Shown: positions 8,603 to 17,662, counted from the stretch's first letter. The stretch is DNA of 64,000 nucleotides from Streptomyces sp. NBC_00258 (GCF_036182465.1 NZ_CP108081.1:9982001-10046000), one strand, 5' to 3'. Notes: generated from the sequence alone by a model not told the origin. Numbers and translations are program-made.

Positions 8603-9832
8603 ATGGCCGAGTTCACCATGGAGCTCAACGACGAACAGAAGGAGGTCCGGGACTGGATCCACGGGTTCGCCGCTGACGTCATCCGCCCCGCGGCCGCCGA
8701 GTGGGACGAGCGCGAGGAGACTCCCTGGCCGGTCATCCAGGAGGCCGCGAAGGTCGGCATCTACTCCCTGGACTTCTACGCCCAGCAGTACTTCGACCCC
8801 ACCGGCCTCGGCATACCCATGGCGATGGAGGAGCTGTTCTGGGGCGACGCGGGCATAGCCCTGTCGATCGTCGGCACCGGCCTCGCCGCCGTGGGTGTCC
8901 TCGCCAACGGCACCGAGGAGCAGATCGGTACCTGGATCCCCCAGATGTACGGCGATGCCAACGATGTCAAGGTCGCCGCCTTCTGCTCCTCCGAGCCCGA
9001 CGCCGGGTCCGATGTCGCCTCGATGCGTACGCGTGCCGTGTACGACGAGGCCAAGGACGAGTGGGTTCTCAACGGTACGAAGACCTGGGCGACCAACGGC
9101 GGTATCGCCAACGTCCATGTCGTGGTCGCGGTGATCGACTCCGAGCTGGGCTCCAAGGGCCACGCCTCGTTCATCATTCCGCCGAACACGCCCGGTCTGT
9201 CGCAGGGCCAGAAGTTCAAGAAGCACGGCATCCGCGCCTCGCACACCGCCGAGGTCGTCCTGGAGGACGTGCGCGTTCCCGGTTCCTGCCTGCTCGGCGG
9301 CAAGGAGAAGCTCGACGAGCGCCTCGCCCGCGCCCGTGAGCGGGCCAAGGCCGGCGGCGGCGAGCGGCTGAAGAACGCGGCGATGGCCACGTTCGAGGCG
9401 TCCCGCCCGGCCGTCGGTGCCATGGCGGTCGGCACCGCCCGGGCCGCTTACGAGGTCGCCCTCGACTACGCCAAGACGCGTTCGCAGTTCGGCCGCCCGA
9501 TCATCGACAACCAGGGTGTGGCCTTCCAGCTGGCCGATATGCGTACGTCCATCGACGCGGCGCGGCTGCTCGTGTGGCGGGCGTCCTGGATGGCCGTGAA
9601 CGGGAAGCAGTTCACCTCGGCCGAGGGCTCGATGTCGAAGCTGTTCGCCAGCGAGACGGCGAAGAAGGTCACCGGGCAGGCGATCCAGATCCTGGGCGGC
9701 AACGGCTACACCCGGGAGTACCCGGTCGAGCGGATGCACCGCGATGCGGCCATTTACACGATCTTCGAGGGCACGAGCGAGATCCAGCGGTTGGTGATTG
9801 CTCGGACTCTGTCGGGGATGCCGATTCGGTAG
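8603..9832 (+). CDS. Acyl-CoA dehydrogenase
   Basis: FAD enzyme of 409 residues that oxidises acyl-CoA to trans-2-enoyl-CoA, the first step of beta-oxidation. N-terminal, middle (FCSSEPDAGSDVASM, TWATNGGIANV) and C-terminal domains are all present. The catalytic base is the Glu of IFEGTSEIQRLVIAR near residue 390, and RSQFGRPIIDNQ is the FAD/CoA contact segment. GGAGGGG precedes ATG 8603. An insertion of charged residues near 235-260 (LDERLARARERAKAGGG) is longer than in mitochondrial enzymes but seen in actinobacteria. Divergent from the TetR gene; transcribed alone and ending in a palindromic element. Confidence 0.94.
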   Translation: MAEFTMELNDEQKEVRDWIHGFAADVIRPAAAEWDEREETPWPVIQEAAKVGIYSLDFYAQQYFDPTGLGIPMAMEELFWGDAGIALSIVGTGLAAVGVLANGTEEQIGTWIPQMYGDANDVKVAAFCSSEPDAGSDVASMRTRAVYDEAKDEWVLNGTKTWATNGGIANVHVVVAVIDSELGSKGHASFIIPPNTPGLSQGQKFKKHGIRASHTAEVVLEDVRVPGSCLLGGKEKLDERLARARERAKAGGGERLKNAAMATFEASRPAVGAMAVGTARAAYEVALDYAKTRSQFGRPIIDNQGVAFQLADMRTSIDAARLLVWRASWMAVNGKQFTSAEGSMSKLFASETAKKVTGQAIQILGGNGYTREYPVERMHRDAAIYTIFEGTSEIQRLVIARTLSGMPIR

Positions 9833-9839
9833 CGGGCGG

Positions 9840-9895
9840 CTGCGGGCGCGTCGTGGCTGGTCGCGCAGTTCTCCGCGCCTCTGATGGGGCGCCCC
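9840..9895. repeat. Dispersed palindromic element, copy 3
   Basis: gtcgtggctggtcgcgcagtt followed by ctccgcgcctctgatggggcgcccc. A degenerate hairpin between the convergent acyl-CoA dehydrogenase and cupin genes. Confidence 0.7.
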
Positions 9896-9898
9896 TGC

Positions 9899-10432
9899 TC
9901 AGCGGTGTTTCAAAGGTGTGAGCTGCTCGATGTCGTACCTCGAACGCAGCTCCTCGATTGCCTCGTGGTCCGGCGGCCCGCCCGCGTCCAAGATCTTCAG
10001 CAGCTCCTCGAAGTACCGCTCGTGATCCGGTGGCGGGGACGCCTGGAAGAACATCTTGGCCGGATTTCCCGTGGGATTGGCGAACGCGTGCGGGCAACCG
10101 GGCGGTACGACGATCACCGTGCCCGGTGTCGCCCGTACCACCTGGTTGCCCGAACCCGACTGCCAGCGCTGCCAGTTGTCGGGCGTGCGGACGAGGGGCT
10201 CGAAGGCGAGCACGTCCAGCTCGCCCTCGAGCACGTAGAACAGCTCCTCGCTGCGCGAGTGGACGTGCGCGCCGACGTCGAAGCCCGGCGGGACGACCAC
10301 CTCGAAGCTGGAAGCCGTCCGGGAGTGCGTGCCGGTCACCTTGAAGGTCACGTGCTGGGCCGGGGTACGGACCGTACGACCCTGACCGGGGGGGACCAGC
10401 AGGCCTTCGGGCGGCGGCATGAGCGCGGTCAC
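9899..10432 (-). CDS. Cupin-domain monooxygenase, MomA-like, of the THN pathway
   Basis: Single-domain cupin of 177 residues. The cupin motifs are HVHSRSEELFYVLEGELDV (metal His, His and Glu) and PPGCPHAFAN (third His). GTG 10432 overlaps the P450 stop (GTGA), which implies translational coupling; ATG 10420 is an alternative. It is third in the rppA-P450-cupin operon. The cupin MomA of related clusters converts 1,3,6,8-tetrahydroxynaphthalene to flaviolin, and this gene occupies that place. The assignment rests on context plus fold and not on diagnostic residues. Confidence 0.85.
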   Translation of the reverse strand: MTALMPPPEGLLVPPGQGRTVRTPAQHVTFKVTGTHSRTASSFEVVVPPGFDVGAHVHSRSEELFYVLEGELDVLAFEPLVRTPDNWQRWQSGSGNQVVRATPGTVIVVPPGCPHAFANPTGNPAKMFFQASPPPDHERYFEELLKILDAGGPPDHEAIEELRSRYDIEQLTPLKHR

Positions 10433-11643
10433 CAGGTGACGGGCAGGGCCTCGGGCCCGCGGATCAGCGCGCCGCGCCGCCACGGCACCTCGTCCTCCGA
10501 GACCGACAGACGCAGCGTCGGGATCCGGTCGAGGAGCGTGTTCACGATCAGCTCCTGTTCCATGCGCGCCAGCATGCCGCCCACGCAGTAGTGCGGGCCG
10601 TGCCCGAACGCCAGGTGCGGGTTGGAGCCGCGCTCGAAGTCGATCCGGTCGGGGTCCGGGAAGACCTCCGGGTCACGGTTGGCGGCCAGGTACGAGACAT
10701 AGATCGGGTCGCCCTTGCTGATCCGTACGCCTCTGAGTACCACGTCCTCCGTGGCGATGCGGGACAGGCCGACGGCGTTGCGGTGCGGGATGTACCGCAG
10801 CAGTTCGTCGAGGGCCTGCGGGCGCAGCTCCGGTTCGTCGCGCAGCCGGTCGAACAGGGCGGGCCGGGTGAGGAGGACGTAGAGCATCTGGCCCGTGTTG
10901 TTCGTCACGGCCTCGCCGCCGATCTGGATCGGGCCCGCGAGCGCCATCGCCTCCTCCTCGGTGATGTCGCCCCGGCCCACCGCCGCGCCCAGCAGCGAGG
11001 TCACGTCCTCACCGGTGGCGCCGCGCCGCTCGGCGATCAGCTTGGCGAAGTACGCCTCCATGTCCCGCTTGGCCTGCTCGCTGACCTTCGCCCCCTGGGA
11101 GGAGGAGAGGATCGCCTGCGTCCACGTGTGGAGCGTGTGCCGGTCGGTGGCCGGGACGCCCATGAGCTCGCAGATGACGGTGATCGGGAACGGGGCCAGG
11201 ACACGGTCGATGAGGTCGGCGGGCGGTCCGTCCCGCAGCATCTCGTCCACCATCCCCTCGAGCGTCTTCTGCGCGTTGGCGCGCAGCCGCTCGATGCCGC
11301 GCGTGGTGAACGCGGTGTTCACCGCTCTGCGCAGCCGGGAGTGGTCGGGCTTGTCGACGAAGTTCATCGCGCTCGCCTGCGGGATGAAGTGCGGTGCCAG
11401 CCGGGTGACTTCGCGGCCGATCACCTCCGCGCGGCTGAACCGGGGGTCGTTCGTGACCAGCCGTACGTCCTCGTAGCGCGTGACCAGCCAGGCCCAGCCC
11501 TCGCCGTTGGGCAGCTGGATCCGGTTGATGGGCCCCTCGCGCATCAGCTCGGACAGGACGGGGTCGAAGTCGACCCCCGTCAGGTCCAGGGCCGGCCAGT
11601 GCCGTACCGGGGGTGCCGCCGTCGTCTCTTCGCTCATGGTCAT
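10429..11643 (-). CDS. Cytochrome P450, CYP158A2-like (biflaviolin synthase)
   Basis: Bacterial class I P450 of 404 residues. The heme-Cys loop is FGHGPHYCVGG near residue 351 and the ExxR motif is DELLR near 283. The I-helix reads IGGEAVTNN, where Ala replaces the usual Thr of the acid-alcohol pair, a known peculiarity of CYP158A2. From memory it closely resembles S. coelicolor CYP158A2 along its length (for example IPHRNAVGLSRIA and the C-terminus RGPEALPVTW). That enzyme couples two flaviolin molecules into dark biflaviolin pigments. It starts one base after the rppA stop (ATG 11643; ATG 11637 is also possible) and overlaps the cupin gene. Confidence 0.94.
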   Translation of the reverse strand: MTMSEETTAAPPVRHWPALDLTGVDFDPVLSELMREGPINRIQLPNGEGWAWLVTRYEDVRLVTNDPRFSRAEVIGREVTRLAPHFIPQASAMNFVDKPDHSRLRRAVNTAFTTRGIERLRANAQKTLEGMVDEMLRDGPPADLIDRVLAPFPITVICELMGVPATDRHTLHTWTQAILSSSQGAKVSEQAKRDMEAYFAKLIAERRGATGEDVTSLLGAAVGRGDITEEEAMALAGPIQIGGEAVTNNTGQMLYVLLTRPALFDRLRDEPELRPQALDELLRYIPHRNAVGLSRIATEDVVLRGVRISKGDPIYVSYLAANRDPEVFPDPDRIDFERGSNPHLAFGHGPHYCVGGMLARMEQELIVNTLLDRIPTLRLSVSEDEVPWRRGALIRGPEALPVTW

Positions 11644-11644
11644 G

Positions 11645-12709
11645 TCATGCCGTTTCTTCGTCTGATCGGTGCCAGCGGCCCAGCGCCATCTCGGCCGTGA
11701 TCCCCGGCCCGAAGCCGGCGAGCAGTCCGCGTGCCTTGTGGTGGGAGCCGCCCTCGTCGAACAGCCGGCGCAGCGCGTCCAGGACGACGGCGCTGGCGAT
11801 GTTCCCGTACTCGGTGAGCGTCGCCCGGCTGAACCGGAAGGCCTCCGGCGCCACTTGGAGGAACTTGCTGAGGTCGTCGAGGATCCGCGGACCCCCGGCG
11901 TGGATGATGTAGAAGTCCAGGTCGGAGGCGTCCCAGCCGTGCAGGCCCGCCAGGTCCTGCAGAGCGGGGGCGAGCGGCTCCATCGTGGTCGGCACCCGCT
12001 TGTCCAGCAGGAAGTGGAAGCCCGTGGCCCGGACGTCGTACATGATCCAGTCCTCGGTCTTGGGGATCAGGTACGAGCCGTTGCGCTCCAGGCGGATGCC
12101 CTCGCCGCCGCGTCCGCGGACCACGGCCGCGGCTATCCCGTCCCCGAAGAGGCCGTTGCACAGCAGCGAGCCGACACCCAGGTCGGTCGGCTGGTAGCAC
12201 AGCGAGCAGAACTCGCAGGCCACGATGAGGGCGTTGGCCTCGGGATAGGCCGTGCAGAAGTCGTGCGCCCGGTTGATCGCCGCGCCCCCGGCGGCACAAC
12301 CGAGCTGCGCTATCGGCAGCTGGCGCGTGTCGCTGGAGAACTCCATCGAGTTGATCAGCCAGGCCGTCAGCGAGGGCATCATGAAGCCCGTGCACGAGAC
12401 GTAGACGATCACGTCTATGTCGGCGGCCAGGACCCCCGCCTCGTCGAGCGCCCGCTGTACGACCGCGGGCACCCGGGCCTTCGCCTCGGCCTCGTAGGCC
12501 TTGTTGCGCTCCTCGAAGCCCGGGTGCTTCAGGGTCTCCTCGATGGGCCGCACGATGTGCCGGGTGCGTACGCCGGTGTTCTCGATCAGCCGGAGCGCGA
12601 GCGGCAACTGGGGGTGATCGGGGTGGCGGGAGCGCGCCAGCTCCAGCGTCTCCTCCATCGTGATCACGTATTCCGGAACGGACACCGCGGGTCTGCACAA
12701 AGTCGCCAT
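11645..12709 (-). CDS. rppA: 1,3,6,8-tetrahydroxynaphthalene synthase (type III PKS)
   Basis: Condenses five malonyl-CoA to 1,3,6,8-tetrahydroxynaphthalene, the precursor of flaviolin and melanin-like pigments. The 354-residue chalcone-synthase fold shows the catalytic triad: Cys in QLGCAAGGAA (~138), His in YIIHAGGPRIL (~270) and Asn in TEYGNIASA (~303). A weak GAGAAGG lies about 11 bases before ATG 12709. First gene of a tight three-gene operon with the P450 and the cupin. Divergent from the TenA-like gene, with 179 bases between them. Confidence 0.97.
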   Translation of the reverse strand: MATLCRPAVSVPEYVITMEETLELARSRHPDHPQLPLALRLIENTGVRTRHIVRPIEETLKHPGFEERNKAYEAEAKARVPAVVQRALDEAGVLAADIDVIVYVSCTGFMMPSLTAWLINSMEFSSDTRQLPIAQLGCAAGGAAINRAHDFCTAYPEANALIVACEFCSLCYQPTDLGVGSLLCNGLFGDGIAAAVVRGRGGEGIRLERNGSYLIPKTEDWIMYDVRATGFHFLLDKRVPTTMEPLAPALQDLAGLHGWDASDLDFYIIHAGGPRILDDLSKFLQVAPEAFRFSRATLTEYGNIASAVVLDALRRLFDEGGSHHKARGLLAGFGPGITAEMALGRWHRSDEETA

Positions 12710-12759
12710 GTGCCTGCGCCTTCTCTCGCCCGCCGGGAACTCCCTCTCCTCGGCGGAAG

Positions 12760-12771
12760 GGTGGTTCCACC
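12760..12771. promoter_or_regulatory. Inverted repeat between rppA and the TenA-like gene
   Basis: GGTGGttCCACC is a short perfect palindrome 51 bases before the rppA start in the divergent gap. It could be a regulator site; no local regulator is obvious. Confidence 0.35.
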
Positions 12772-12888
12772 ACGATCACCCGACCGGGCCGGGATATCGC
12801 GCCGGACTACTCCAGATCGGGGACCCCCGGGTGGGCGTGGCACCCTGGTCGAAGGGTCAGCGAGTCAGCCGAACCGAAGGAGTGCGTG

Positions 12889-13578
12889 ATGACGCGGACG
12901 GCCAGGGAACTGCTGGAGAGCACCACCGGAAAGCTCGCCCCGGACCCTCACGCCAACCGCCTCCTCCCGCTGATCGGCCGGGGCGCGGCTCGCCGCGACA
13001 CACTCGCGGCCCTGGCCCTCGAACAGCGCCTTGTCATCGCCGCGGACCGCCGCGCGTTCCTCCACCTGGCCGAACGGTCGGCCGCGGAGGGGTCGGCCGC
13101 CGGGCCCGAGTGCGCGGCCTTCTTCGGCATGCTCGCCGAGGGCGAGACCCTGGCCCAGGACCGGCTCGGGGCGTACGCGGCGGCCTGCGGCGTGGACGCG
13201 GCAGGGGAGGCGGCGTACGAGCCCCTCGCCGACTGCCAGGCCTACCCCGCGTACGTCGCCTGGCTGGCACTCAACGGCTCACCCGCCGAGGTGGTCCTCG
13301 CCCTCAGCGCCAACTTCGCGGCCTGGGGCGGCTATTGCGCCACGATCGCCGAGTCCCTGCGCCGCCAGTACGGCTTCGACGACGAGCCCTGCGGCTTCTT
13401 CGACTTCTTCGCCGAGCCCGCACCCGAGCTGGAGCAGAGGGCCTCGGCGGCCGTGCAGGCAGGGCTCGACGCGGGAGGACTGGACGAGAACGAGGTCCAC
13501 CACTACGGCCGACTGCTGCAGACCTACGAGACGAGGTTCTGGCACGCACTCTGGGAACTGGATCAAAGGGTTCACTGA
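12889..13578 (+). CDS. TenA/heme-oxygenase-like fold protein
   Basis: All-helical protein of 229 residues resembling the TENA/THI-4 and PqqC superfamily. Visible features are the DCQAYPAYVAWLAL and NFAAWGGYCATI helices and the terminal ETRFWHALWELDQ, typical of the last helix of TenA-like proteins. ATG 12889 is chosen over GTG 12886 because GAAGGAG is then 6 bases away. The thiaminase II cysteine cannot be placed with confidence, so hydrolysis of thiamine derivatives is not claimed. It is divergent from rppA and convergent with a small conserved gene. Confidence 0.75.
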   Translation: MTRTARELLESTTGKLAPDPHANRLLPLIGRGAARRDTLAALALEQRLVIAADRRAFLHLAERSAAEGSAAGPECAAFFGMLAEGETLAQDRLGAYAAACGVDAAGEAAYEPLADCQAYPAYVAWLALNGSPAEVVLALSANFAAWGGYCATIAESLRRQYGFDDEPCGFFDFFAEPAPELEQRASAAVQAGLDAGGLDENEVHHYGRLLQTYETRFWHALWELDQRVH

Positions 13579-13666
13579 GGAGCGCCCCTCAAGGGGCGCG
13601 GGGCTGTATCGATGTGCGGCTCCGCCGCGTGGGCGCGACCAGCCAGAACGAACCCGCAGTGATCAG
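13579..13666. repeat. Dispersed palindromic element, copy 4
   Basis: Starts one base after the TenA-like stop with gcgcccctcaaggggcgc (perfect stem except the loop) and continues to gcgaccagccagaacgaacccgcag. It separates two convergent genes and probably ends both transcripts. Confidence 0.7.
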
Positions 13667-13682
13667 AGCGCCCCGCGAACTC

Positions 13683-13922
13683 CTAGCCGGACGCACTCCC
13701 ACTGCTGTGCGCAATGCATGCCACGTCAATCCGGTCGGCAAGCTTCGCAAGCTCGATGGTGAGCGCGGCGACGGTGTCCTCGTCGAGCCCGTCCTGCCCC
13801 GCCTCCACCAGATGCAGCCACCGACCACCCATCGTTCGCAGGAGCTTGCTCACGTCGGCCGCGGAAACCTGCAAGGTACCGCGGTCGTCGACGATCAGAG
13901 GCAGGGTCACTTCGCGGTTCAC
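13683..13922 (-). CDS. Small conserved Streptomyces protein of unknown function
   Basis: 79-residue acidic protein starting VNREVTLPLIVDDRGTLQV. I recognise the type as widely conserved in Streptomyces but know of no function. GTG 13922 is chosen because a TACGAT -10 element ends exactly 7 bases before it, so the mRNA would begin at the start codon; an upstream ATG at 14012 would add 30 atypical residues. The pattern DTVAALTIELAKLADRIDV suggests a C-terminal helix, and the N-terminal part reads like a short beta hairpin. It follows the aldehyde dehydrogenase region on the same strand but has its own promoter inside the end of that gene. Confidence 0.75.
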   Translation of the reverse strand: MNREVTLPLIVDDRGTLQVSAADVSKLLRTMGGRWLHLVEAGQDGLDEDTVAALTIELAKLADRIDVACIAHSSGSASG

Positions 13923-13929
13923 AGAGGGG

Positions 13930-13935
13930 ATCGTA
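13930..13935 (-). promoter_or_regulatory. -10 element for a leaderless transcript
   Basis: TACGAT on the minus strand followed by 7 bases and then the GTG start. No ribosome site is present, consistent with leaderless translation. It lies between the small gene and the aldehyde dehydrogenase stop. Confidence 0.55.
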
Positions 13936-13947
13936 GCTCCGGAACGC

Positions 13948-15333
13948 TCACGCTCCGTGCCATACGGTGGTGATGTTGCAGAACTCTCGGATTCCGTGTC
14001 CCGACAGCTCACGCCCGTAACCCGACCGCTTCACCCCGCCGAACGGGAACGCCGGGTGTGACGCCGTCATCCCGTTGACGTACACGCCGCCCGCCTCCAG
14101 ATCACGTACGAAACGGTCGACCTCGGCCTCGTCGCGGGTCCAGACATTGGAACTCAACCCGAACGGCGTGTCGTTGGCGATCGCCACGGCCTCGTCGAGA
14201 TCGGCGGCTCGGTAGAGCGTCGCCACCGGTCCGAAGGCCTCCTCCAGGTGGATGCGCATCTCGGGGGTGATGTCGGCGAGAACGGTCGGCGGGTAGTACC
14301 AGCCGGACCCGTCGGGGCGCTCGCCGCCGCACAGGACGCTCGCGCCGCTCTCGACGGCGTCGTCGACCAGTTCCTCCAGGTCGCCGCGGCCCTGTTCGGT
14401 GGAGAGCGGGCCGACGTCCGTGTTCTCGTCCAGGGGGTCGCCCACCGTCAGGGCCTTCATGCCCGCCGTGAAGCGCTCGGCGAAGGCGTCGAAGACGTCC
14501 GTGTGCACGATGAACCGCTTGGCGGCGATGCACGACTGTCCGTTGTTCTGCACCCGGGCCGTCACGGCGACCTGCGCCGCCCGGTCGATGTCCGCCGACG
14601 GCATCACCACGTACGGGTCGCTGCCGCCGAGCTCCAGGACCGTCTTCTTGACCTCGTCCCCGGCGACCGACGCGACCGCGCGGCCCGCCGGTTCGCTGCC
14701 GGTCAGGGTGGCCGCCTTGACCCGCGGGTCGCGCAGGATGTCCTCGACCGCGCCCGAGCCGATGAGCAGTGTCTGGAAACAGCCCTCCGGGTAGCCCGCC
14801 CGGCGGAACAGGTCCTCCAGGTAGAGGGCGGTCTGCGGGACGTTCGAGGCGTGCTTGAGCAGGCCGACGTTGCCCGCCATCAGCGCGGGCGCGGCGAAGC
14901 GGATCACCTGCCAGAGCGGGAAGTTCCACGGCATGACCGCCAGGACGGGGCCGAGCGGGCGGTAGCGCACGAGGACGCGGGAGGCGCCGGAGTCCTGTGC
15001 GTCGGACGGGTCGCCCTCCTCGTCGGCGAGGAGTTCCTCGGCGTGGTCGGCGTACCAGCGCATCGCCTTCGCGCATTTGGTGGCCTCCGCGCGGGCCTGC
15101 TTGACCGGCTTGCCCATCTCCGTCGTCATCACGCGGGCGATGTCCTGCGCGTCGCCTTCCAGGAGGTCGGCGGCTCGGTGCAGTAGCTGTGCCCGCTCGG
15201 CGAATGAGGTTGAGCGGTGGGTGTGGAACGCCGCCTCTGCGGTTGCGAGGCGGTTTTCGATCTCCTCGGCGCTCAGGGCGTCATAGGTCTTGAGCGTTTC
15301 GCCGTTCGCCGGGTTCACCGTTGCGATGGGCAT
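13948..15333 (-). CDS. NAD(P)-dependent aldehyde dehydrogenase, succinate-semialdehyde type
   Basis: 461-residue aldehyde dehydrogenase. The catalytic Cys is in NNGQSCIAAKRF (~282) and the general base Glu is in LELGGSDPYV (~248). The cofactor segment LTGSEPAGRAVAS and VMPWNFPLWQV are typical of the GabD/NADP-succinate-semialdehyde dehydrogenase group (start MPIATVNPANGE). ATG 15333 has AGGAGGTC 6 bases upstream; longer reading into the upstream palindromic element is spurious. No GABA genes are near, so the physiological aldehyde is uncertain. Confidence 0.92.
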   Translation of the reverse strand: MPIATVNPANGETLKTYDALSAEEIENRLATAEAAFHTHRSTSFAERAQLLHRAADLLEGDAQDIARVMTTEMGKPVKQARAEATKCAKAMRWYADHAEELLADEEGDPSDAQDSGASRVLVRYRPLGPVLAVMPWNFPLWQVIRFAAPALMAGNVGLLKHASNVPQTALYLEDLFRRAGYPEGCFQTLLIGSGAVEDILRDPRVKAATLTGSEPAGRAVASVAGDEVKKTVLELGGSDPYVVMPSADIDRAAQVAVTARVQNNGQSCIAAKRFIVHTDVFDAFAERFTAGMKALTVGDPLDENTDVGPLSTEQGRGDLEELVDDAVESGASVLCGGERPDGSGWYYPPTVLADITPEMRIHLEEAFGPVATLYRAADLDEAVAIANDTPFGLSSNVWTRDEAEVDRFVRDLEAGGVYVNGMTASHPAFPFGGVKRSGYGRELSGHGIREFCNITTVWHGA

Positions 15334-15473
15334 GGCTTTGACCTCCTGGTACGGGCTGTGACTTCGACAATCCCGCTCCGCGGGACGGGGCGCAACGCGG
15401 ACGGGGGCCGCGTACCCGTGCGGGGGCCCGGCATGTGTGGCGTCCCGGGGGCGGTATTCGACGTGGGGGTCCG

Positions 15474-15520
15474 CCGTGGCTGGTCGCGCAGTTCCCCGCG
15501 CCCCCAAAAGAAGGGGCGCG
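15474..15520. repeat. Dispersed palindromic element, copy 5
   Basis: gtggctggtcgcgcagttccc then cgcgcccccaaaagaaggggcgcg. It lies right after the Nudix stop, between two genes on the same strand, and probably terminates the ligase-Nudix transcript. Confidence 0.7.
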
Positions 15521-15525
15521 TCTCC

Positions 15526-15993
15526 TCAGCTCGTCTGTTTTGCGAGGCGGTCCAGGAACGTTGTCTGGGCCTTGACCAGCAGGGTCCGTGCCCGGTCCAG
15601 GTCCAGCCATTCCGCTCTGTCCAGTTCAGGGAACTCCTGGACCTGGCCGGAGCCCCGTGGCCACTCCATCGTGAACGTGCCGGGGACTACCGCCGTGACG
15701 TCCAGGTCCGCCTCGATCGCCCAGACCGTGACGACCTTGCGGTTGGTCTGGGTGACCTCGCCGAGCGGGATGGGGTCGCCGTCGGGAGGCGGGAGTCCCA
15801 GTTCCTCCTGGAACTCTCGGCGTGCCGCGTCCCAGGCCGGTTCGTCCGGCTCGTACTCGCCCTTTGGCACGGTCCAGGCGCCGGCGTCGCGACGGGCGAA
15901 GAACGGGCCGCCCATGTGGCCCAGGAGTACCTCGATGCCTTGGTCGGTGTGGCGGAACAGGAGCAGGCCGGCACTGCGTTTGGTGACGGTCAC
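15526..15993 (-). CDS. NUDIX hydrolase
   Basis: 155-residue pyrophosphohydrolase. The complete Nudix box starts GEYEPDEPAWDAARREF and ends QEELGL near residues 44-66, and the N-terminal TKRSAGLLLFRH strand is typical of the MutT/Ap4A-type group. GTG 15993 overlaps the ligase stop (GTGA) and has GGAGGTC 5 bases upstream, so the pair is translationally coupled. The link with a DNA ligase suggests cleaning of damaged nucleotides or adenylylated ends, but the substrate cannot be read from sequence. Confidence 0.93.
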   Translation of the reverse strand: MTVTKRSAGLLLFRHTDQGIEVLLGHMGGPFFARRDAGAWTVPKGEYEPDEPAWDAARREFQEELGLPPPDGDPIPLGEVTQTNRKVVTVWAIEADLDVTAVVPGTFTMEWPRGSGQVQEFPELDRAEWLDLDRARTLLVKAQTTFLDRLAKQTS

Positions 15994-17537
15994 GGGGTGA
16001 CCTCCGGGTGGGCGGCGAGCAGGGTCTCCACGGTGTCGGCCTGTGCCGGGGTCTTGTCCTCGCGGTAGCGCACGACCCGGGCGAAGCGGAGGGTGACACC
16101 CGCCGGATAGCGCGTGGAGCGCTGCAGACCGTCGTACGCGATCTCGACGACGAGTTCGGGACGGACGGTCACGACCCAGCCGTTGTCCTCGACGGCGAGT
16201 TCCTGGAGCCGTTCGGTCTGCCAGGCCAGCATCACGTCCGTCAGCCCTTTGAAGGTCTTGCCCAGCATGGCGAAGGAGCCGTCCGGATTGCGGGCGCCCA
16301 GATGCAGGTTGGAGAGCTTGCCGGTGCGTCGCCCGTGGCCCCACTCGGCGGCCAGTACGACCAGGTCCAGGGTGTGTACGGGCTTGACCTTCAGCCAGGA
16401 GGCTCCGCGGCGGCCCGCGCTGTAGGGGGCGTCGAGGCCCTTGAGTACGACACCCTCGTGGCCGCGCTTCAGCGTGTCGGCGAGGAACTGTTCGGCGTCG
16501 GCCCGCGCCCGCGCATCCGCCGGGTCGGCCACGAGGGTGCGGCGTACACGCATGGGCTCGGGGACCAGACGGGCCAGTTCGGCGTGGCGGTCGGCGAACG
16601 GCAGGTCGAGCAGGTCGCGGCCGTCGACGGAGAGCGCGTCGAAGAAGACGGGGGAGACGGGGACGGCCTCGGCGGCCGTGGCGACGTCCACGCGGGAGCC
16701 CACGCGGCCCGCGATGTCCTGGAACGACCGCGGCCGCCCGCCCTCGTCGAACGCGATGACCTCGCCGTCGAGGATGAAGTGCTCGCCCTTCAGCTCCCGT
16801 GCCGCGGAGGTGAGTTCGGGCAGCCGGTCCGTGATGTCGTCCAGGGTGCGGGTGTAGAGGCGTACGTCGTCGCCGTCGCGGTGGACCTGGACGCGGATGC
16901 CGTCCAGCTTCTCCTCGACCGCGCAGGCGCCGAGCTTGTCGATCGCCTCGGTGACCGACGGGGCGCTGTGCGCGAGCATCGGCTGGACGGGGCGGCCGAC
17001 TGTGAGCCGGAACTCGGCGAGCACCTCCGGTCCGTCGGCGAGCAGCCGCTCGGCCACGGTCTGGAGCGAACCCGCCAGCATCACCGCACGCCGTACGTCG
17101 GCGGAGGGCGCGCCCGTCGCCTGGGCTAGGCCCTCCACGGCGACGGCGTCCAGGGCTCCCTGGCGCACCTCACCGCCGATCAGCCCGAGCAGGAACCGCT
17201 GCTCGGGCTCGGTCGACGCACCCATCAACTCGCCGACCAGCCGCGCCCGTTCCGCCTGGGAGCCGGCGCCGGAGACCTTGCCGAGAGCCGTGAGGCGGGC
17301 GTCCACCTCTTGCACGGTCAGCGTGGGCTCCGCGGCGGGCGGGACGGGCGTGCTGAGAATCTTCCAGCCGATGCCGAGCCGCCCCTGGGGGAGTCGGCCC
17401 GCCAGATACGGGATGACGATCGGCACGTCGTCCGCCTCGGCGTCCCGGAACAGCTCCGCGAGCAGAGCCGTCTTCCGGGACCGCGCCGAGGTGGCGGCGA
17501 CCTCCTGGGACACACGGGCGAGCCGGTGCAGCAGCAT
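15990..17537 (-). CDS. ligB: ATP-dependent DNA ligase, LigB type
   Basis: 515-residue accessory ligase that seals nicks through an enzyme-AMP intermediate. The N-terminal DNA-binding domain (to ~200) precedes the catalytic lysine motif EEKLDGIRVQVH (~213). Motifs III (FFDALSVDGRDLL), IV (GHEGVVLKGL), V (SWLKVKP) and the C-terminal OB fold (VEIAYDGLQRSTRYP) follow in order, as in mycobacterial LigB. Start at 17537 (MLLHRLARVS) is chosen because upstream codons fall in a repeat; ribosome pairing is weak. Non-essential in mycobacteria, where the NAD-dependent LigA does replication. Confidence 0.92.
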   Translation of the reverse strand: MLLHRLARVSQEVAATSARSRKTALLAELFRDAEADDVPIVIPYLAGRLPQGRLGIGWKILSTPVPPAAEPTLTVQEVDARLTALGKVSGAGSQAERARLVGELMGASTEPEQRFLLGLIGGEVRQGALDAVAVEGLAQATGAPSADVRRAVMLAGSLQTVAERLLADGPEVLAEFRLTVGRPVQPMLAHSAPSVTEAIDKLGACAVEEKLDGIRVQVHRDGDDVRLYTRTLDDITDRLPELTSAARELKGEHFILDGEVIAFDEGGRPRSFQDIAGRVGSRVDVATAAEAVPVSPVFFDALSVDGRDLLDLPFADRHAELARLVPEPMRVRRTLVADPADARARADAEQFLADTLKRGHEGVVLKGLDAPYSAGRRGASWLKVKPVHTLDLVVLAAEWGHGRRTGKLSNLHLGARNPDGSFAMLGKTFKGLTDVMLAWQTERLQELAVEDNGWVVTVRPELVVEIAYDGLQRSTRYPAGVTLRFARVVRYREDKTPAQADTVETLLAAHPEVTP

Positions 17538-17584
17538 GCAGCCATGGTGCAACGGAGGCGCCCGATCCACACCCGCACGGCGGA

Positions 17585-17662
17585 GTCTTCGGCCGGCGCC
17601 CGCACGGCTGCTCCTTCGGTTCGCGCCTGCCCGGCCGCGTCTTCGGCCGGCGCCCGCACGGC
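17585..17662. repeat. 24-bp direct repeat between ligB and the flavoprotein gene
   Basis: gtcttcggccggcgcccgca (plus cggc) occurs at 17585-17608 and again at 17639-17662, 54 bases apart. The 180-base gap is otherwise without a recognisable gene. Confidence 0.7.
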